From the NCBI RefSeq assembly GCF_031951985.1, contig NZ_JAVLVU010000001.1, forward strand, positions 186,001 through 250,000: a DNA stretch of 64,000 bases, written 5' to 3'. Below the pieces are notes generated by a model. That model ran no database searches. It worked only from the letters and a program-made list of their open reading frames with translations, and was not told the DNA's origin. Source of the DNA: Mucilaginibacter terrae (GTDB lineage Bacteria; Bacteroidota; Bacteroidia; Sphingobacteriales; Sphingobacteriaceae). Position numbers and translations under genes: made by a program. Shown here one piece after another: positions 9,200 through 17,474 of this stretch (positions are counted from its first letter, which is position 1; each line of letters opens with the position of its first letter).

Positions 9200-10438
9200 A
9201 TGGAAGCAACACTCAAACAAGGCAATTTGCCTGCACACGCTCCTGAATTTCTTAAAGAGCGTAAATTCTTAATGATGATACCAGTATTGATCTTTCCTTT
9301 TCTGACGATGGCCTTTTGGGCGTTGGGTGGCGGACGGAACAGTAGCCATATGACCGGCGAACAGACGGCGGTCAAAGGGCTGAACACTACTTTACCTCAA
9401 GCTAAATTTAAAAATGGTAGTGATCAGGATAAAATGGGTGTCTATCAAACATCTGCGAAGAACTCAGACAGTTCCGCCGCGGGCAGCGTAAGCCAAAACT
9501 TCGTTAGTTCGATGGGCTTTGCTGAACAGCAGGCTTCACAAGGAGAACTGCAAAACACCTCTTCGTTACCAGGCGAACTGGCGGCGAACGATCCTAATGA
9601 AGCCAAAATTCAGGCGAAACTTGCGCAAATCAATACGCAGCTCAATCAGTCTTCGTCACCGGTACAAACGGGCGGTTATGAGCCGCAGCCAAATTCCGGT
9701 GCAGCCGTTAAGCGACTGCAAATGATGATGGCTTCCATGAACAGCGGCAGTGCTGAAGACCCGGAAATGAAACAGCTCAGCCGCATGCTTCAGCAGATCA
9801 ATGATATTCAAAATCCCGGCAACTCCGATAACGTCCTTCGCGCCCGCTCCCTAAAAAATCGTAACCGTGTCTATGCGGTAACTGCCGTAAGCGATGATAG
9901 CGACGAATATGGTGAAGGGCCCAACGTTAGGTATGCAAGCAATAAAACCGCTCAGGGTGAAAATGCGGAAGGGAATACCATTCAAGCCGTGATTCACGAG
10001 GATCAAACGTTGGTCAGCGGCGCGGTGGTTAAACTGCGGCTGTTGGACGGGATTTATGTTAAAGGCAAAATGATTCCTAAAGGCAGCTTCGTTTACGGCA
10101 CTTGTGCCCTGAACAACGAACGCTTGGAAATCAAGATTGCCAGTATACGCTACCTGAATAACATCTTGCCGGTCGCACTCACTGTGTATGACCTGGATGG
10201 TCTGGAAGGTTTATATGTGCCTGGGTCCATCAGCCGCGACGCTGCTAAGAACGGAATGGGCAACGCCGTTAGCTCCATGCAGCTGATGACCATGGATCAA
10301 TCGTTAGGCGCACAAGCAGCCGGGGCCGGTATTGAAGCCGCTAAAGGGCTGTTCGGCAAAAAGGTAAAACAGATTAAGGTCAAAGTCAAAGCCGGATATG
10401 AAGTTCTGCTTAAGGACAACAATGACCGCGATAATTAA
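9200..10438 (+). CDS. traM: TraM conjugal transfer protein (VirB10-like)
   Basis: 412 residues. A membrane anchor (about 24-42, FLMMIPVLIFPFLTMAFWALGGG), then a long Q/S/N-rich linker (about 60-230), then a C-terminal VirB10-like domain with VIHEDQTLVSGAVVKLRLLD, IPKGSFVYGTC and YDLDGLEGLYVPGSISRDA. That module is diagnostic of Bacteroidota TraM, the subunit bridging the two membranes. The gene is intact and the order K-L-M-N is conserved. Confidence 0.92.
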   Translation: MEATLKQGNLPAHAPEFLKERKFLMMIPVLIFPFLTMAFWALGGGRNSSHMTGEQTAVKGLNTTLPQAKFKNGSDQDKMGVYQTSAKNSDSSAAGSVSQNFVSSMGFAEQQASQGELQNTSSLPGELAANDPNEAKIQAKLAQINTQLNQSSSPVQTGGYEPQPNSGAAVKRLQMMMASMNSGSAEDPEMKQLSRMLQQINDIQNPGNSDNVLRARSLKNRNRVYAVTAVSDDSDEYGEGPNVRYASNKTAQGENAEGNTIQAVIHEDQTLVSGAVVKLRLLDGIYVKGKMIPKGSFVYGTCALNNERLEIKIASIRYLNNILPVALTVYDLDGLEGLYVPGSISRDAAKNGMGNAVSSMQLMTMDQSLGAQAAGAGIEAAKGLFGKKVKQIKVKVKAGYEVLLKDNNDRDN

Positions 10439-10447
10439 GGAGGTAAT

Positions 10448-11266
10448 ATGAAAAGATTAACAGTTATATTTTTCCTTGCGTTGATAGGGAAAATAGCGTT
10501 TGCACAGGACACAGCCTATGTAAGCCACGACAAGGCAACAGCATTATTTTTTCAAGGGCCAGTTAAAGTGCTCGGCAGCCAAAGCAGCAAGTACGTAATT
10601 ACGGACAAAGGCAATGGGGTGTTAACGATCAAAGCAGTCGCGTCGAATTTTAAAAATGTTACGCTTAGTGTTCAGGATCAAAGCACCAAAAAGGTCTACA
10701 GCATCCCGGTAGCTTATTCTTATGGACGGGCAGGGCGACGGATTGGCTATGGTATGACGCTTGTACGTACACTTGTAAATAACAGGCCGGAAAATACCGA
10801 AGAGGTTATCGCGCAGCAATTGGCATCAGGAAAACGTGCTGATGTCGCAACCCATGAGAAAACGGGCGGTATCAAGGCCTGGATCAATAAAGTTTCACTT
10901 GCGGGTAACCGGATCTATTTGCGGCTTGATCTACGAAATCGCTCGAACCTGCCTTACGGGATTGATTTTGTCCGTTTCTATATTCGTGACCGCAAAACCG
11001 TGGACCGGATGGCTACCCACGAACAGGAGATCGTCCCGCTTTACAGCACTTTACGGAGCCGTACAGCTGTAGTCAAAGATCATGATGTTACCAAAGTATT
11101 TGCTTTTAAGCGGTTTTCGCTATCGGAGGACGAGGCGCTATTCATCGAGGTTTACGAGCGTTCGGGTAACCGGCACCTTTATTTACAAATCAGGCAAGAT
11201 GATCTGGATGATATCAAAGTCCTTCCTGTACCATCACGGGCTGCGCTGACGCTGGCCGCTAATTAA
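10448..11266 (+). CDS. traN: TraN (DUF4138) outer-membrane core protein (VirB9-like)
   Basis: 272 residues. A signal peptide ends at IAFAQD. Two segments are typical of DUF4138/TraN: TALFFQGPVKVLGSQS with VLTIKAVASNF near the N-terminus, and KVSLAGNRIYLRLDLRNRSNLPYGIDFVRFYIRD in the second half. It is the predicted outer-membrane-side partner of TraM. An AGGAGG-like GGAGGT lies a few bases before the start, unusual in a group where such sites are often weak. Confidence 0.9.
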   Translation: MKRLTVIFFLALIGKIAFAQDTAYVSHDKATALFFQGPVKVLGSQSSKYVITDKGNGVLTIKAVASNFKNVTLSVQDQSTKKVYSIPVAYSYGRAGRRIGYGMTLVRTLVNNRPENTEEVIAQQLASGKRADVATHEKTGGIKAWINKVSLAGNRIYLRLDLRNRSNLPYGIDFVRFYIRDRKTVDRMATHEQEIVPLYSTLRSRTAVVKDHDVTKVFAFKRFSLSEDEALFIEVYERSGNRHLYLQIRQDDLDDIKVLPVPSRAALTLAAN

Positions 11267-11300
11267 TAATCATTTAATTAACCATTTAATTCATACAGTT

Positions 11301-12068
11301 ATGAAGACACAAAATTCAGAATTTTTAAAGAAAAGCCTTTTGAATTTAGGTTTTGGAGAAAAGGTAAATGCGGAACTTGACAAGGAAATGGAAGCGAAAA
11401 CGCCGGAATTCAGGTTAGGCCTAAGCCACGAGTTCAATCAAAAGACCGTCGATTACACCCTTCATTTTAAAGCAGGCGACAACCAGGACATGTACTTTTT
11501 TAATAAGTTCGATGCGCATATCCGGCACGAAGACGCTGCAAAGGAGGTCAGCCAAACGTTTTTTATTAATAAAGGAAATGGCGTTACAGCTAAAGAAGCC
11601 TTCAACTTGATGGAGGGACGTTCTGTTCATAAACAGCTAACGAACCTGGAAAATCAAAAATATCAGGCCTGGCTAACGCTGGACGACCAAAATCTGACCG
11701 AAAGTGGCAATAAGAAGATCAAGCATTACCACGAGAATTACGGCTATGATATTGAAAAGGTCATTGCCGGAAAAGGTATCAAGGAACTGGAAGATCCAAA
11801 AGCAAAAGAAGATTTATATCGTTCTCTGAAAAAGGGCAATGCGCAGCAGATCACCGTTGCAACCGGTGAAGGCGAAAAAAAGTATTTCATTGCAGCTAAC
11901 CCGCAGTTCAAAACCGTCGATCTTTACGACCATCAGATGAAGAAGATCAAGCGGGAAGAGCTGTTAGGTACAAGTGCCAAAGCAACAAAAAGCTTGAAGT
12001 CTCATGCGCAATCCTCGGAGGAGCTGCCAAAAAAAAAACAGTCGCGTAAAAGCAAAATGAGTGTTTAA
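11301..12068 (+). CDS. Conjugative-element protein of unknown function (DUF3945-like C-terminus)
   Basis: 255 residues, soluble. The C-terminal part contains LYRSLKKGNAQQITV and KYFIAANPQFKTVDLYDHQMKKIKRE, which recalls the repeat module of DUF3945/primase-like proteins in Bacteroidota mobile elements; the tail is a K/S-rich basic stretch. The N-terminal half (FRLGLSHEFNQKTVDYTLHF) is unassigned. In CTnDOT order traO would follow traN; that gene is absent here. A hairpin terminator follows the stop. Confidence 0.55.
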   Translation: MKTQNSEFLKKSLLNLGFGEKVNAELDKEMEAKTPEFRLGLSHEFNQKTVDYTLHFKAGDNQDMYFFNKFDAHIRHEDAAKEVSQTFFINKGNGVTAKEAFNLMEGRSVHKQLTNLENQKYQAWLTLDDQNLTESGNKKIKHYHENYGYDIEKVIAGKGIKELEDPKAKEDLYRSLKKGNAQQITVATGEGEKKYFIAANPQFKTVDLYDHQMKKIKREELLGTSAKATKSLKSHAQSSEELPKKKQSRKSKMSV

Positions 12069-12077
12069 CATTTTTAG

Positions 12078-12110
12078 GCAACAGGTCATCATTGACCTGT
12101 TGCTATTTAT
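12078..12110 (+). terminator. Rho-independent-like terminator after tra operon
   Basis: A perfect 11-bp stem, arms GCAACAGGTCA (12078-12088) and TGACCTGTTGC (12093-12103), with a 4-base loop and a following T-rich stretch, 10 bases after the last gene of the transfer operon. Confidence 0.7.
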
Positions 12111-12125
12111 CTAAAATACTCTATT

Positions 12126-12611
12126 ATGAAAACATTAGATGAGGCACACAATGTATTATTAAGCGTATCAGACGAGCAATGGCTGAAACTCGTCGAGATG
12201 CTAACCTATGGCGTGTTAGAGCTGAATGCCCGCACGTTGGCAAAAGTGGAGATTATGTATAGTGTCGGCCATTACCCGGCGATGCATTTTCGTTTAACGA
12301 CTATTTTAGATGATCCCACTGATGGTAACCCTTTACCACAAGTATCCGGATTCCGGTTTGCCTTCGACCAGGATATTGATGATGACGTATATATTGAACC
12401 CCTTAGTTCAGACGGCTATTGGGAAGACTATCTGGAAAAAGAAGGTATCACCCATGTGTTTGCGAGTAACGAAGTTGGAATCAGGAAGCTATATCGGTTC
12501 ATCAACGAGGAACTGCATCTATGGGATGATGTGCCTTTTGCAGAAGTTGAAAAACCTGTAGAAGATACCTGGAGAACGTTGTTTGAGCTTAACCCGCTTC
12601 CTGATCAATGA
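12126..12611 (+). CDS. Hypothetical acidic protein
   Basis: 161 residues, acidic and soluble, with no signal peptide or membrane segment. It starts MKTLDEAHNVLLSVSDEQW and contains FRFAFDQDIDDDVYIEP. I recognise no family. Its 3' end overlaps the oppositely oriented gene ending at 12589 by 23 bases, a convergent overlap. Confidence 0.6.
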   Translation: MKTLDEAHNVLLSVSDEQWLKLVEMLTYGVLELNARTLAKVEIMYSVGHYPAMHFRLTTILDDPTDGNPLPQVSGFRFAFDQDIDDDVYIEPLSSDGYWEDYLEKEGITHVFASNEVGIRKLYRFINEELHLWDDVPFAEVEKPVEDTWRTLFELNPLPDQ

Positions 12612-12864
12612 AGTGCTTGTTGTATAAGTTGATGATATCTCGTTTGAGTTCCAACGGCAGATCATAACCCTCTTTCCATATTAGCTTGCCTGTAGGCACC
12701 TCACCCAGAGGGGCTTGTATAATGTCGCAGCCTTCTAAGACGTCCTCAATAGCATGAATGTCAAGATACGGCTCGTACCTGGTTTCCATTGCTTTTAGTT
12801 CGGGGTCTGCAACAAGACTGAACATCCTTTCTCTGTATGGCTTTTCGTGCTGCTCCACTGTCAT
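12589..12864 (-). CDS. Hypothetical protein paired with XRE regulator
   Basis: 91 residues, starting MTVEQHEKPYRERMFSLVA, with no recognised domain; the C-terminal half is helical (LPLELKRDIINLYNKHF). It begins 4 bases after the XRE-family gene on the same strand, so the two form one operon. That layout resembles regulator/partner or antitoxin/toxin pairs, but no toxin motif is visible and I do not assign one. Confidence 0.6.
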   Translation of the reverse strand: MTVEQHEKPYRERMFSLVADPELKAMETRYEPYLDIHAIEDVLEGCDIIQAPLGEVPTGKLIWKEGYDLPLELKRDIINLYNKHFIDQEAG

Positions 12865-12868
12865 GATA

Positions 12869-13291
12869 TTATGAATTGGCTTTACCTTTAAGAATTTCTA
12901 CTTTTTCCCGTTCGCTTGCGAGAAGTTGCTCATAAAGCTTCTTGTTTTCTTCGTAGACTTCAATTAACTTGTCTATAGGATTGAATGTAGGGTTGTAATT
13001 TACAGCATTTAACATCGAAGTATCGTTAAATGTATTCGAGATGATATTCACCGCCTTTTCCTCATCAAAGTTTTTGATGGCTTCAACGGGAACTTTAAGT
13101 ATAGCAGCTACTTGCGCAAGAATATCTTCTTCAATAAGCTCTTTTCCCTCCAATAACGATACTCTTTTTTGGCTCCAATCATCTCCTAACGCTAAAGCCA
13201 AGGCTTCTTGCTTTAACCCGAGCATCTCGCGAAAGCGCTTCACATTGCGTCCCTGATGAATATTTTTTGGCGAATCGGTAGCTGTCCTCAT
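12869..13291 (-). CDS. XRE-family helix-turn-helix regulator
   Basis: 140 residues. An HTH_3 domain occupies about 15-65 (NVKRFREMLGLKQEALALALG, then WSQKRVSLLEGKE and IAAILKVPVEAIKNF-like spacing), followed by a linker and a C-terminal coiled coil (about 105-135). This architecture is very common for Bacteroidota XRE proteins on mobile elements. A TACATTTG box (13312-13319, minus strand) about 20 bases before the ATG could be its -7 element, within which it may autoregulate. Confidence 0.82.
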   Translation of the reverse strand: MRTATDSPKNIHQGRNVKRFREMLGLKQEALALALGDDWSQKRVSLLEGKELIEEDILAQVAAILKVPVEAIKNFDEEKAVNIISNTFNDTSMLNAVNYNPTFNPIDKLIEVYEENKKLYEQLLASEREKVEILKGKANS

Positions 13292-13394
13292 GACGAAAAT
13301 GGTTGTTTAAGCAAATGTATGAAAATTTGAAGTTTCAAGTTACCAGTTTTATCGGCCTAAAGCAAGCATAAATTATACGAGTTTGCTACTTCGA

Positions 13395-13425
13395 TAGAAA
13401 GCTGTAGAATAGGTTAGAAAGCTGT
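13395..13425. repeat. Direct repeat TAGAAAGCTGT x2, 20-bp period
   Basis: TAGAAAGCTGT occurs at 13395-13405 and again at 13415-13425. The 20-base period (two helical turns) in an intergenic region between divergent genes suggests a regulator-binding pair. No other evidence. Confidence 0.35.
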
Positions 13426-13541
13426 TCCTGCGGTCATTTGTCTTGCTGGCAACAATGGCGGCATCAAGACCATGACGATGTATTTAGGAAACATAGCACC
13501 GTGGGAGGCAGTACCCCAAACATCTGCGTTTTAGCGAAATT

Positions 13542-14948
13542 ATGAATCCTTTAAAAGTCATTACCGACTTTTTCAGTTCTGGGTGGCCCAAAGATCACCG
13601 GGAGGATTTAAAGGAATGGCGTTTTTATGTATTAAATGACAAGTTTTATAAAGATCGGCATGGGCCTGGACACGTGTTATTCATTTATGATCAAACCCTT
13701 CAGTTGATCGAAGCTCTGCATTTATTACTACTCAGAAATTACGACAGGTGGCCACGCTTACAGGACGTGACCGAAGAGCAGATCGAACAGGAAAAAAAGG
13801 AATGGGTATACTTTCCAAAAAATTTGTCTGCAAAAGAACTTGCTAACCCATATAAAGCCGTGAAGAAGTGTTTCAAAAAAATAACGCCGCAGGATTATCG
13901 CGACTATCTGCACGAATGGCTGCACAGCGCCTTGTATAACAGTGCTGCTGACGAAACGCTGATCGCTGGCGAGATCATTGACGTGTATGATAATATCCGT
14001 AAACTTTATTCCGCAGCATGGCTCATTCACCAGCGCGAGACCGAAGAAACGATCACGCATAAAGGTTGGGGCAGAAACCGGAATGCGTCGGAAAAAGAAA
14101 GCATTGATGATAAATTAGCACCACTAAAAGACCTTGATCCGGTATTAAATCAAGCTGAAAAGTCAGGCATTGACGAAGTAAAGAACCTGATCGTTGAGCG
14201 TATTCCATCTGTTTGTATGATTTACCTGATGGGTACACACTCCAACCCATTTACGTATTATTTACTGATACTGATAGACGACAAGGAAAAAACGCCTGAA
14301 CACGAGATTGCCAACAAAATTGAGGATAACTGTCGTCACCTGGCATCAGTATTCGCCTTTGTACATAAACTGGCCAGTGCCAAAGATGCGTTGGCAAACA
14401 ATAAGCGTTTTTGGCACAACACACTCTTCAAAAGTATTAATGTTTATAAAGCTCCTGATGTTGAGCTAACAGGTGCGCATTCCATTGATAATAGTGTGTG
14501 GCTGGAAAGAGCCGGGCACGACTGGAACAGATGGGGTGTTCAAGGCAAAGAATTCATGAAAGGCGCTCTTCGCTACATTGAAGATAACAATTATTCACTG
14601 GCACTTTTCTCCCTTCATCAGGCTGCTGAAAGTAGTTTGATTGCTATTATTCGGGCGGTATTAGGTTACCGCTTATCGGTGCATAATTTGTCGAGAAAGA
14701 TTAGAATAACATTGTTATTTACTGAAGAAATTAAGCGGGTTTTGCAGTTAGACACGACGGAAGGCGTTCAGCTATTCAATTTGCTGCAATCAGGATATTC
14801 GGAAGCACGATATAAAAGCCAATTTAATCCAGATGAAGAATCTGTAAAGCGCTTAAAAGATAAAGTTGAACTGCTGATAGCTAAGATTGAGCAAATTTAC
14901 CAGCAGTTTATTAAAGAAAAATCCGCTCCACCAAGCACCGGCCAGTAG
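13542..14948 (+). CDS. HEPN-domain protein with degenerate nucleotidyltransferase-like segment
   Basis: 468 residues. The C-terminal region (about 330-455) has the HEPN pattern: FMKGALRYIEDNNYSLALF, LHQAAESSLIAIIRAVLGY, VHNLSRKI and SGYSEARYKSQF. Upstream (about 227-247) MIYLMGTHSNPFTYYLLILID recalls the beta strands of an MNT nucleotidyltransferase but lacks the GSxxxxxxxxxD catalytic pattern. The first 150 residues are unassigned. Fused MNT-HEPN proteins occur in toxin-antitoxin and defence contexts; here the NTase part looks inactive. The gene stands alone between an XRE pair and a TA module. Confidence 0.65.
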   Translation: MNPLKVITDFFSSGWPKDHREDLKEWRFYVLNDKFYKDRHGPGHVLFIYDQTLQLIEALHLLLLRNYDRWPRLQDVTEEQIEQEKKEWVYFPKNLSAKELANPYKAVKKCFKKITPQDYRDYLHEWLHSALYNSAADETLIAGEIIDVYDNIRKLYSAAWLIHQRETEETITHKGWGRNRNASEKESIDDKLAPLKDLDPVLNQAEKSGIDEVKNLIVERIPSVCMIYLMGTHSNPFTYYLLILIDDKEKTPEHEIANKIEDNCRHLASVFAFVHKLASAKDALANNKRFWHNTLFKSINVYKAPDVELTGAHSIDNSVWLERAGHDWNRWGVQGKEFMKGALRYIEDNNYSLALFSLHQAAESSLIAIIRAVLGYRLSVHNLSRKIRITLLFTEEIKRVLQLDTTEGVQLFNLLQSGYSEARYKSQFNPDEESVKRLKDKVELLIAKIEQIYQQFIKEKSAPPSTGQ

Positions 14949-15119
14949 TAGCGGCAGGCGGCTTGAGTTTCTCAGGCCGCCCTGCTCGCTATGATATGCA
15001 TTGATGTTTCCTGAGTTTAGATGGAAAAGACGCTGCCTGATCAATCTACATCACTGCACTATCAATAGATAGCTAATGTTTATCAATTAATTATCTTGTT
15101 TTATATAATCAATCTAACA

Positions 15120-15275
15120 ATGAATTACAACGTGTCATTTGCAGAGATGAACCGGTTAGCTATGAAGATAAAAATCCGTCAACCTAAACTTTCTCTCGAA
15201 GATATGCGAAAACAAGCGTTGCGACTTGAAAGCACCCGTACCGCTAAAATAAAAAAGCAGTCACCTTCTCGTTAA
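15120..15275 (+). CDS. Small basic hypothetical protein (51 aa)
   Basis: ATG 15120 to TAA 15273-15275. It starts MNYNVSFAEMNRL and ends in a Lys/Arg-rich tail. It precedes the toxin-antitoxin pair by about 120 bases on the same strand. The composition is like a real short cytoplasmic protein, but there is no homology evidence. Confidence 0.35.
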   Translation: MNYNVSFAEMNRLAMKIKIRQPKLSLEDMRKQALRLESTRTAKIKKQSPSR

Positions 15276-15350
15276 CAGCTAAATCGTGAATGTTATTAAC
15301 GATATTGGTGTGAATAAAAATGGATTGATTATTGCAAAGGTCTATTTATT

Positions 15351-15375
15351 TGTACGGAATTTTTCCGTATATTTG
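15351..15375 (+). promoter_or_regulatory. Promoter and operator of the toxin-antitoxin operon
   Basis: A perfect dyad, TACGGAA-TTT-TTCCGTA (15353-15369), runs directly into a Bacteroidota -7 box TATATTTG (15368-15375), 18 bases before the antitoxin ATG. A TTTG lies at 15349-15352. A ribbon-helix-helix antitoxin bound here would block the promoter, the usual autoregulation of such operons. Sequence features are direct; regulation is inference. Confidence 0.6.
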
Positions 15376-15393
15376 TTTTGAAAGGCAATAATT

Positions 15394-15693
15394 ATGGAAC
15401 GAGCGATCAAAGCTGAAAAGACAAGATTCGATACCAAACTGACAACAGATCAGAAAACATTATTTGAACGGGCAGCAAAATTAGGCGGTTACCGTACGCT
15501 TACCGATTTTGTGGTATCCACTGTTCAGGAAAAAGCAAAATTTATTGTGGAACAGCACGAAGCTGTTCTGGCTACAGAAAGGGACAGGAATGTTTTTTTC
15601 GAAGCAATCATGAACCCGCCGAAACCTGGCAAACGCTTACAAGAGGCTGCTGAGCGCTACCGTGAATTAAATAATCAGTCAACGGAAGTTTAA
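15394..15693 (+). CDS. DUF1778 antitoxin (TacA-like)
   Basis: 99 residues. The N-terminal part fits a ribbon-helix-helix DNA-binding fold of DUF1778: DTKLTTDQKTLFERAAKLGGYRTLTDFVVS. The C-terminal tail (FEAIMNPPKPGKRLQEAAERY) is the segment that in TacA-type antitoxins wraps the toxin. It is followed with a one-base overlap by a GNAT toxin gene, the canonical type II toxin-antitoxin order. An operator dyad lies in the promoter. Confidence 0.88.
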   Translation: MERAIKAEKTRFDTKLTTDQKTLFERAAKLGGYRTLTDFVVSTVQEKAKFIVEQHEAVLATERDRNVFFEAIMNPPKPGKRLQEAAERYRELNNQSTEV

Positions 15694-16193
15694 TGAGTTA
15701 TCCGATTGAACCGCTGCATTCAGGACTTAACAAAAAAGAGTTTACCTGCGGCAAGGAAATGCTGGATAATTACCTGCACAAACAGGCAAGCCAGGATATC
15801 AAAAGGCGTTTAAGTACCGTGTCTGTCATGCTGGATGGTGACCGCATCATCGGCTATTATACGCTATCAAGTACCAGCATACCCTACGAACTGGTGCCGG
15901 AAAAAGTGCAAAAGAAAATGCCGCCTTCTTACCATAACCTCCCTGCTATATTATTAGGAAGGCTCGCATTGGATCAAAACTATAAAGGACAACGCCTTGG
16001 CGAATACCTTTTAATTGATGCGTTAAAGAAGTGCTACGACGTCTCTTTGACGCATGTCGGGGCAATGGCTGTGATCGTCGATCCGCTTGACGCCGATGCG
16101 GAAGCCTTTTACTTAAAATATGACTTTGTTAAACTGGACTCTGGGAAAATGTTTCTGACGATACAGACCATAGCTGCGCTGTTTACAAATTAG
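15693..16193 (+). CDS. GNAT acetyltransferase toxin (TacT-like)
   Basis: 166 residues, the normal length. The acetyl-CoA loop region is LGRLALDQNYKGQRLGEYLLIDAL, preceded by RIIGYYTLSS and followed by AEAFYLKYDF. TacT-type toxins acetylate the amino group of charged tRNA and stop translation; the antitoxin partner is directly upstream and the ATG overlaps its stop (TAATG). Family by motif is strong; the tRNA specificity cannot be read from sequence. Confidence 0.87.
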   Translation: MSYPIEPLHSGLNKKEFTCGKEMLDNYLHKQASQDIKRRLSTVSVMLDGDRIIGYYTLSSTSIPYELVPEKVQKKMPPSYHNLPAILLGRLALDQNYKGQRLGEYLLIDALKKCYDVSLTHVGAMAVIVDPLDADAEAFYLKYDFVKLDSGKMFLTIQTIAALFTN

Positions 16194-16793
16194 GATTGTC
16201 ATGTGATATTCTCTGGGTAAACAGCGAGATATTATACAAGCGTATAAATTGAAAGCTCGTTGGCTGTCCCCAAGGCCAGGCTTTTCACTATATCTTTTCC
16301 ATGAAAAGGATGCCGTTGCAATCCTTGACAGGCTAACTTCTCCAATGTCTATTGCTTAAAATTCCGCTCCTGCATTTTTGCTGCGCTGCAAAAGCATTCG
16401 CTTATAACGTTTGACTGGCTACGTCCTGCAGGCGCATCATTCCGGACTTCACTCGTTTACCCGCTCCGTTACCCTTCGCCGGGAAAAGCTTCGCTTGCCT
16501 GCATTCCTGCCCTTGCTGATTCGATTTAAGGGACTTCTTTTAGCTGCTATTTTCCAACGAAAACGGACAAAAGCGGCGTCAATCTCGGTCAGCCTTTACG
16601 TACGAACGCATAATGTCCTTCGCTTCGCTGCGGCCACCCTTCGGGACTTATAGTTCTCCCGCTCTGGCTTACGACCGCTTTTTTGACTTTCTTTTTTACC
16701 GTTTTTTCTTTTGAAGAATAGCTTTTTAAGGGAAGTCTTCGGGAAAAGAGGGAAACGAAAAACAAATTTTTTAACCCTTTAAAATCTTCTAAG
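16194..16793. other. 600-bp gene-free stretch
   Basis: No convincing gene. The + strand is pyrimidine-rich with recurring TTCGCTT-like words (near 16397, 16491, 16619) and a hairpin TTTTGC/GCAAAA around 16375-16392. Two long frames here (16411-16653 and the minus frame 16589-17251) have unlikely compositions and are rejected. It could hold an RNA or an element-maintenance site; nothing decisive. Confidence 0.4.
16767..16785 (+). repeat. Leader motif copy 2, T6-AACCCTTTAAAAT
   Basis: Nearly identical to 1356-1375 and again ending 8 bases before an ATG (16794), whose first codons (ATGAAAACA) also match those of traE. Confidence 0.5.
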
Positions 16794-17411
16794 ATGAAAA
16801 CAGCAGAAAAAAATGCAAACGGTGTACAAGTTGCAGCAGCAAAAGCAAACGAAGCTAACAGAACTACAAACCGCCCAAGCCTTACAGGCAAAGAAGCCAA
16901 AGAACATGCAAACACTACCAATGAACAGCCCGCCGAAAATTCACAAACTGCGGAACCTGCGCCTGCCCAGGCTGCGCCCAGTGGCACCGCTACAGTGGAT
17001 AACCAACCCATTAACGCTGCAAACCAGCCAGCCACCGAAGAAGTGAAAGCCGAAGCACAGGCCGAACCCGCTAAAACGGAAGAAGTAAAATTTGAGCCTA
17101 AAAAGTTCGCGCTGAATTTAGAGCAAACGCTCAAATCCGTGAATGACCTGCACCGCTTGTCTATCCAGCGTTTGGCCCTGATAGCCCGAATTAAGACCTT
17201 AGAAGATTTTGAGGTGCAATTACAGGAAGAGAACGACGAACTGGAAAGCAACCCCTACCAAGGCTGCAAACTCATCATTCAGGATGATAAACGCCGCGAA
17301 TTCGTCACTAACACGCCGAACCTTATCCGCATGGTGGCACAGTTCATTTTTGATGCCTGCCACGAAAAACTGGCCGACATCGAGGCTAACATCGTTTTTC
17401 CGAACGCCTGA
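16794..17411 (+). CDS. Mobile-element protein with disordered N-terminus
   Basis: 205 residues. The first 100 are an Ala/Glu/Pro/Thr/Asn-rich disordered region; the second half is a compact domain (FALNLEQTLKSVNDLHRLSIQRL, then NPYQGCKLIIQDD and NLIRMVAQFIFDACHEKLADIE). I have seen this type repeatedly beside DUF932 genes on Bacteroidota plasmids and ICEs, but it has no assigned function. A terminator follows, yet two small ORFs and the DUF932 gene continue in the same direction. Confidence 0.65.
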   Translation: MKTAEKNANGVQVAAAKANEANRTTNRPSLTGKEAKEHANTTNEQPAENSQTAEPAPAQAAPSGTATVDNQPINAANQPATEEVKAEAQAEPAKTEEVKFEPKKFALNLEQTLKSVNDLHRLSIQRLALIARIKTLEDFEVQLQEENDELESNPYQGCKLIIQDDKRREFVTNTPNLIRMVAQFIFDACHEKLADIEANIVFPNA

Positions 17412-17420
17412 ACAGGTATT

Positions 17421-17450
17421 GCTCCCGGCGTTTAGCCGGGGGCATTTTTA
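17421..17450 (+). terminator. Terminator-like hairpin
   Basis: A 9-bp stem, GCTCCCGGC (17421-17429) with GCCGGGGGC (17435-17443, one G-T pair), loop GTTTA, then ATTTTTA. It lies 10 bases past the preceding stop. Confidence 0.65.
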
Positions 17451-17474
17451 AGTTTCATCAAAACAGCTACTCCC

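Noticed and set aside
16411..16653. 80-residue frame in the gene-free stretch
   Set aside because: Arg/Leu-rich composition, no start context and no family resemblance.
16589..17251. 220-residue minus-strand frame
   Set aside because: It lies antisense to the gene at 16794 and its Ser/Ala/Phe-rich translation mirrors that gene's low-complexity coding bias.
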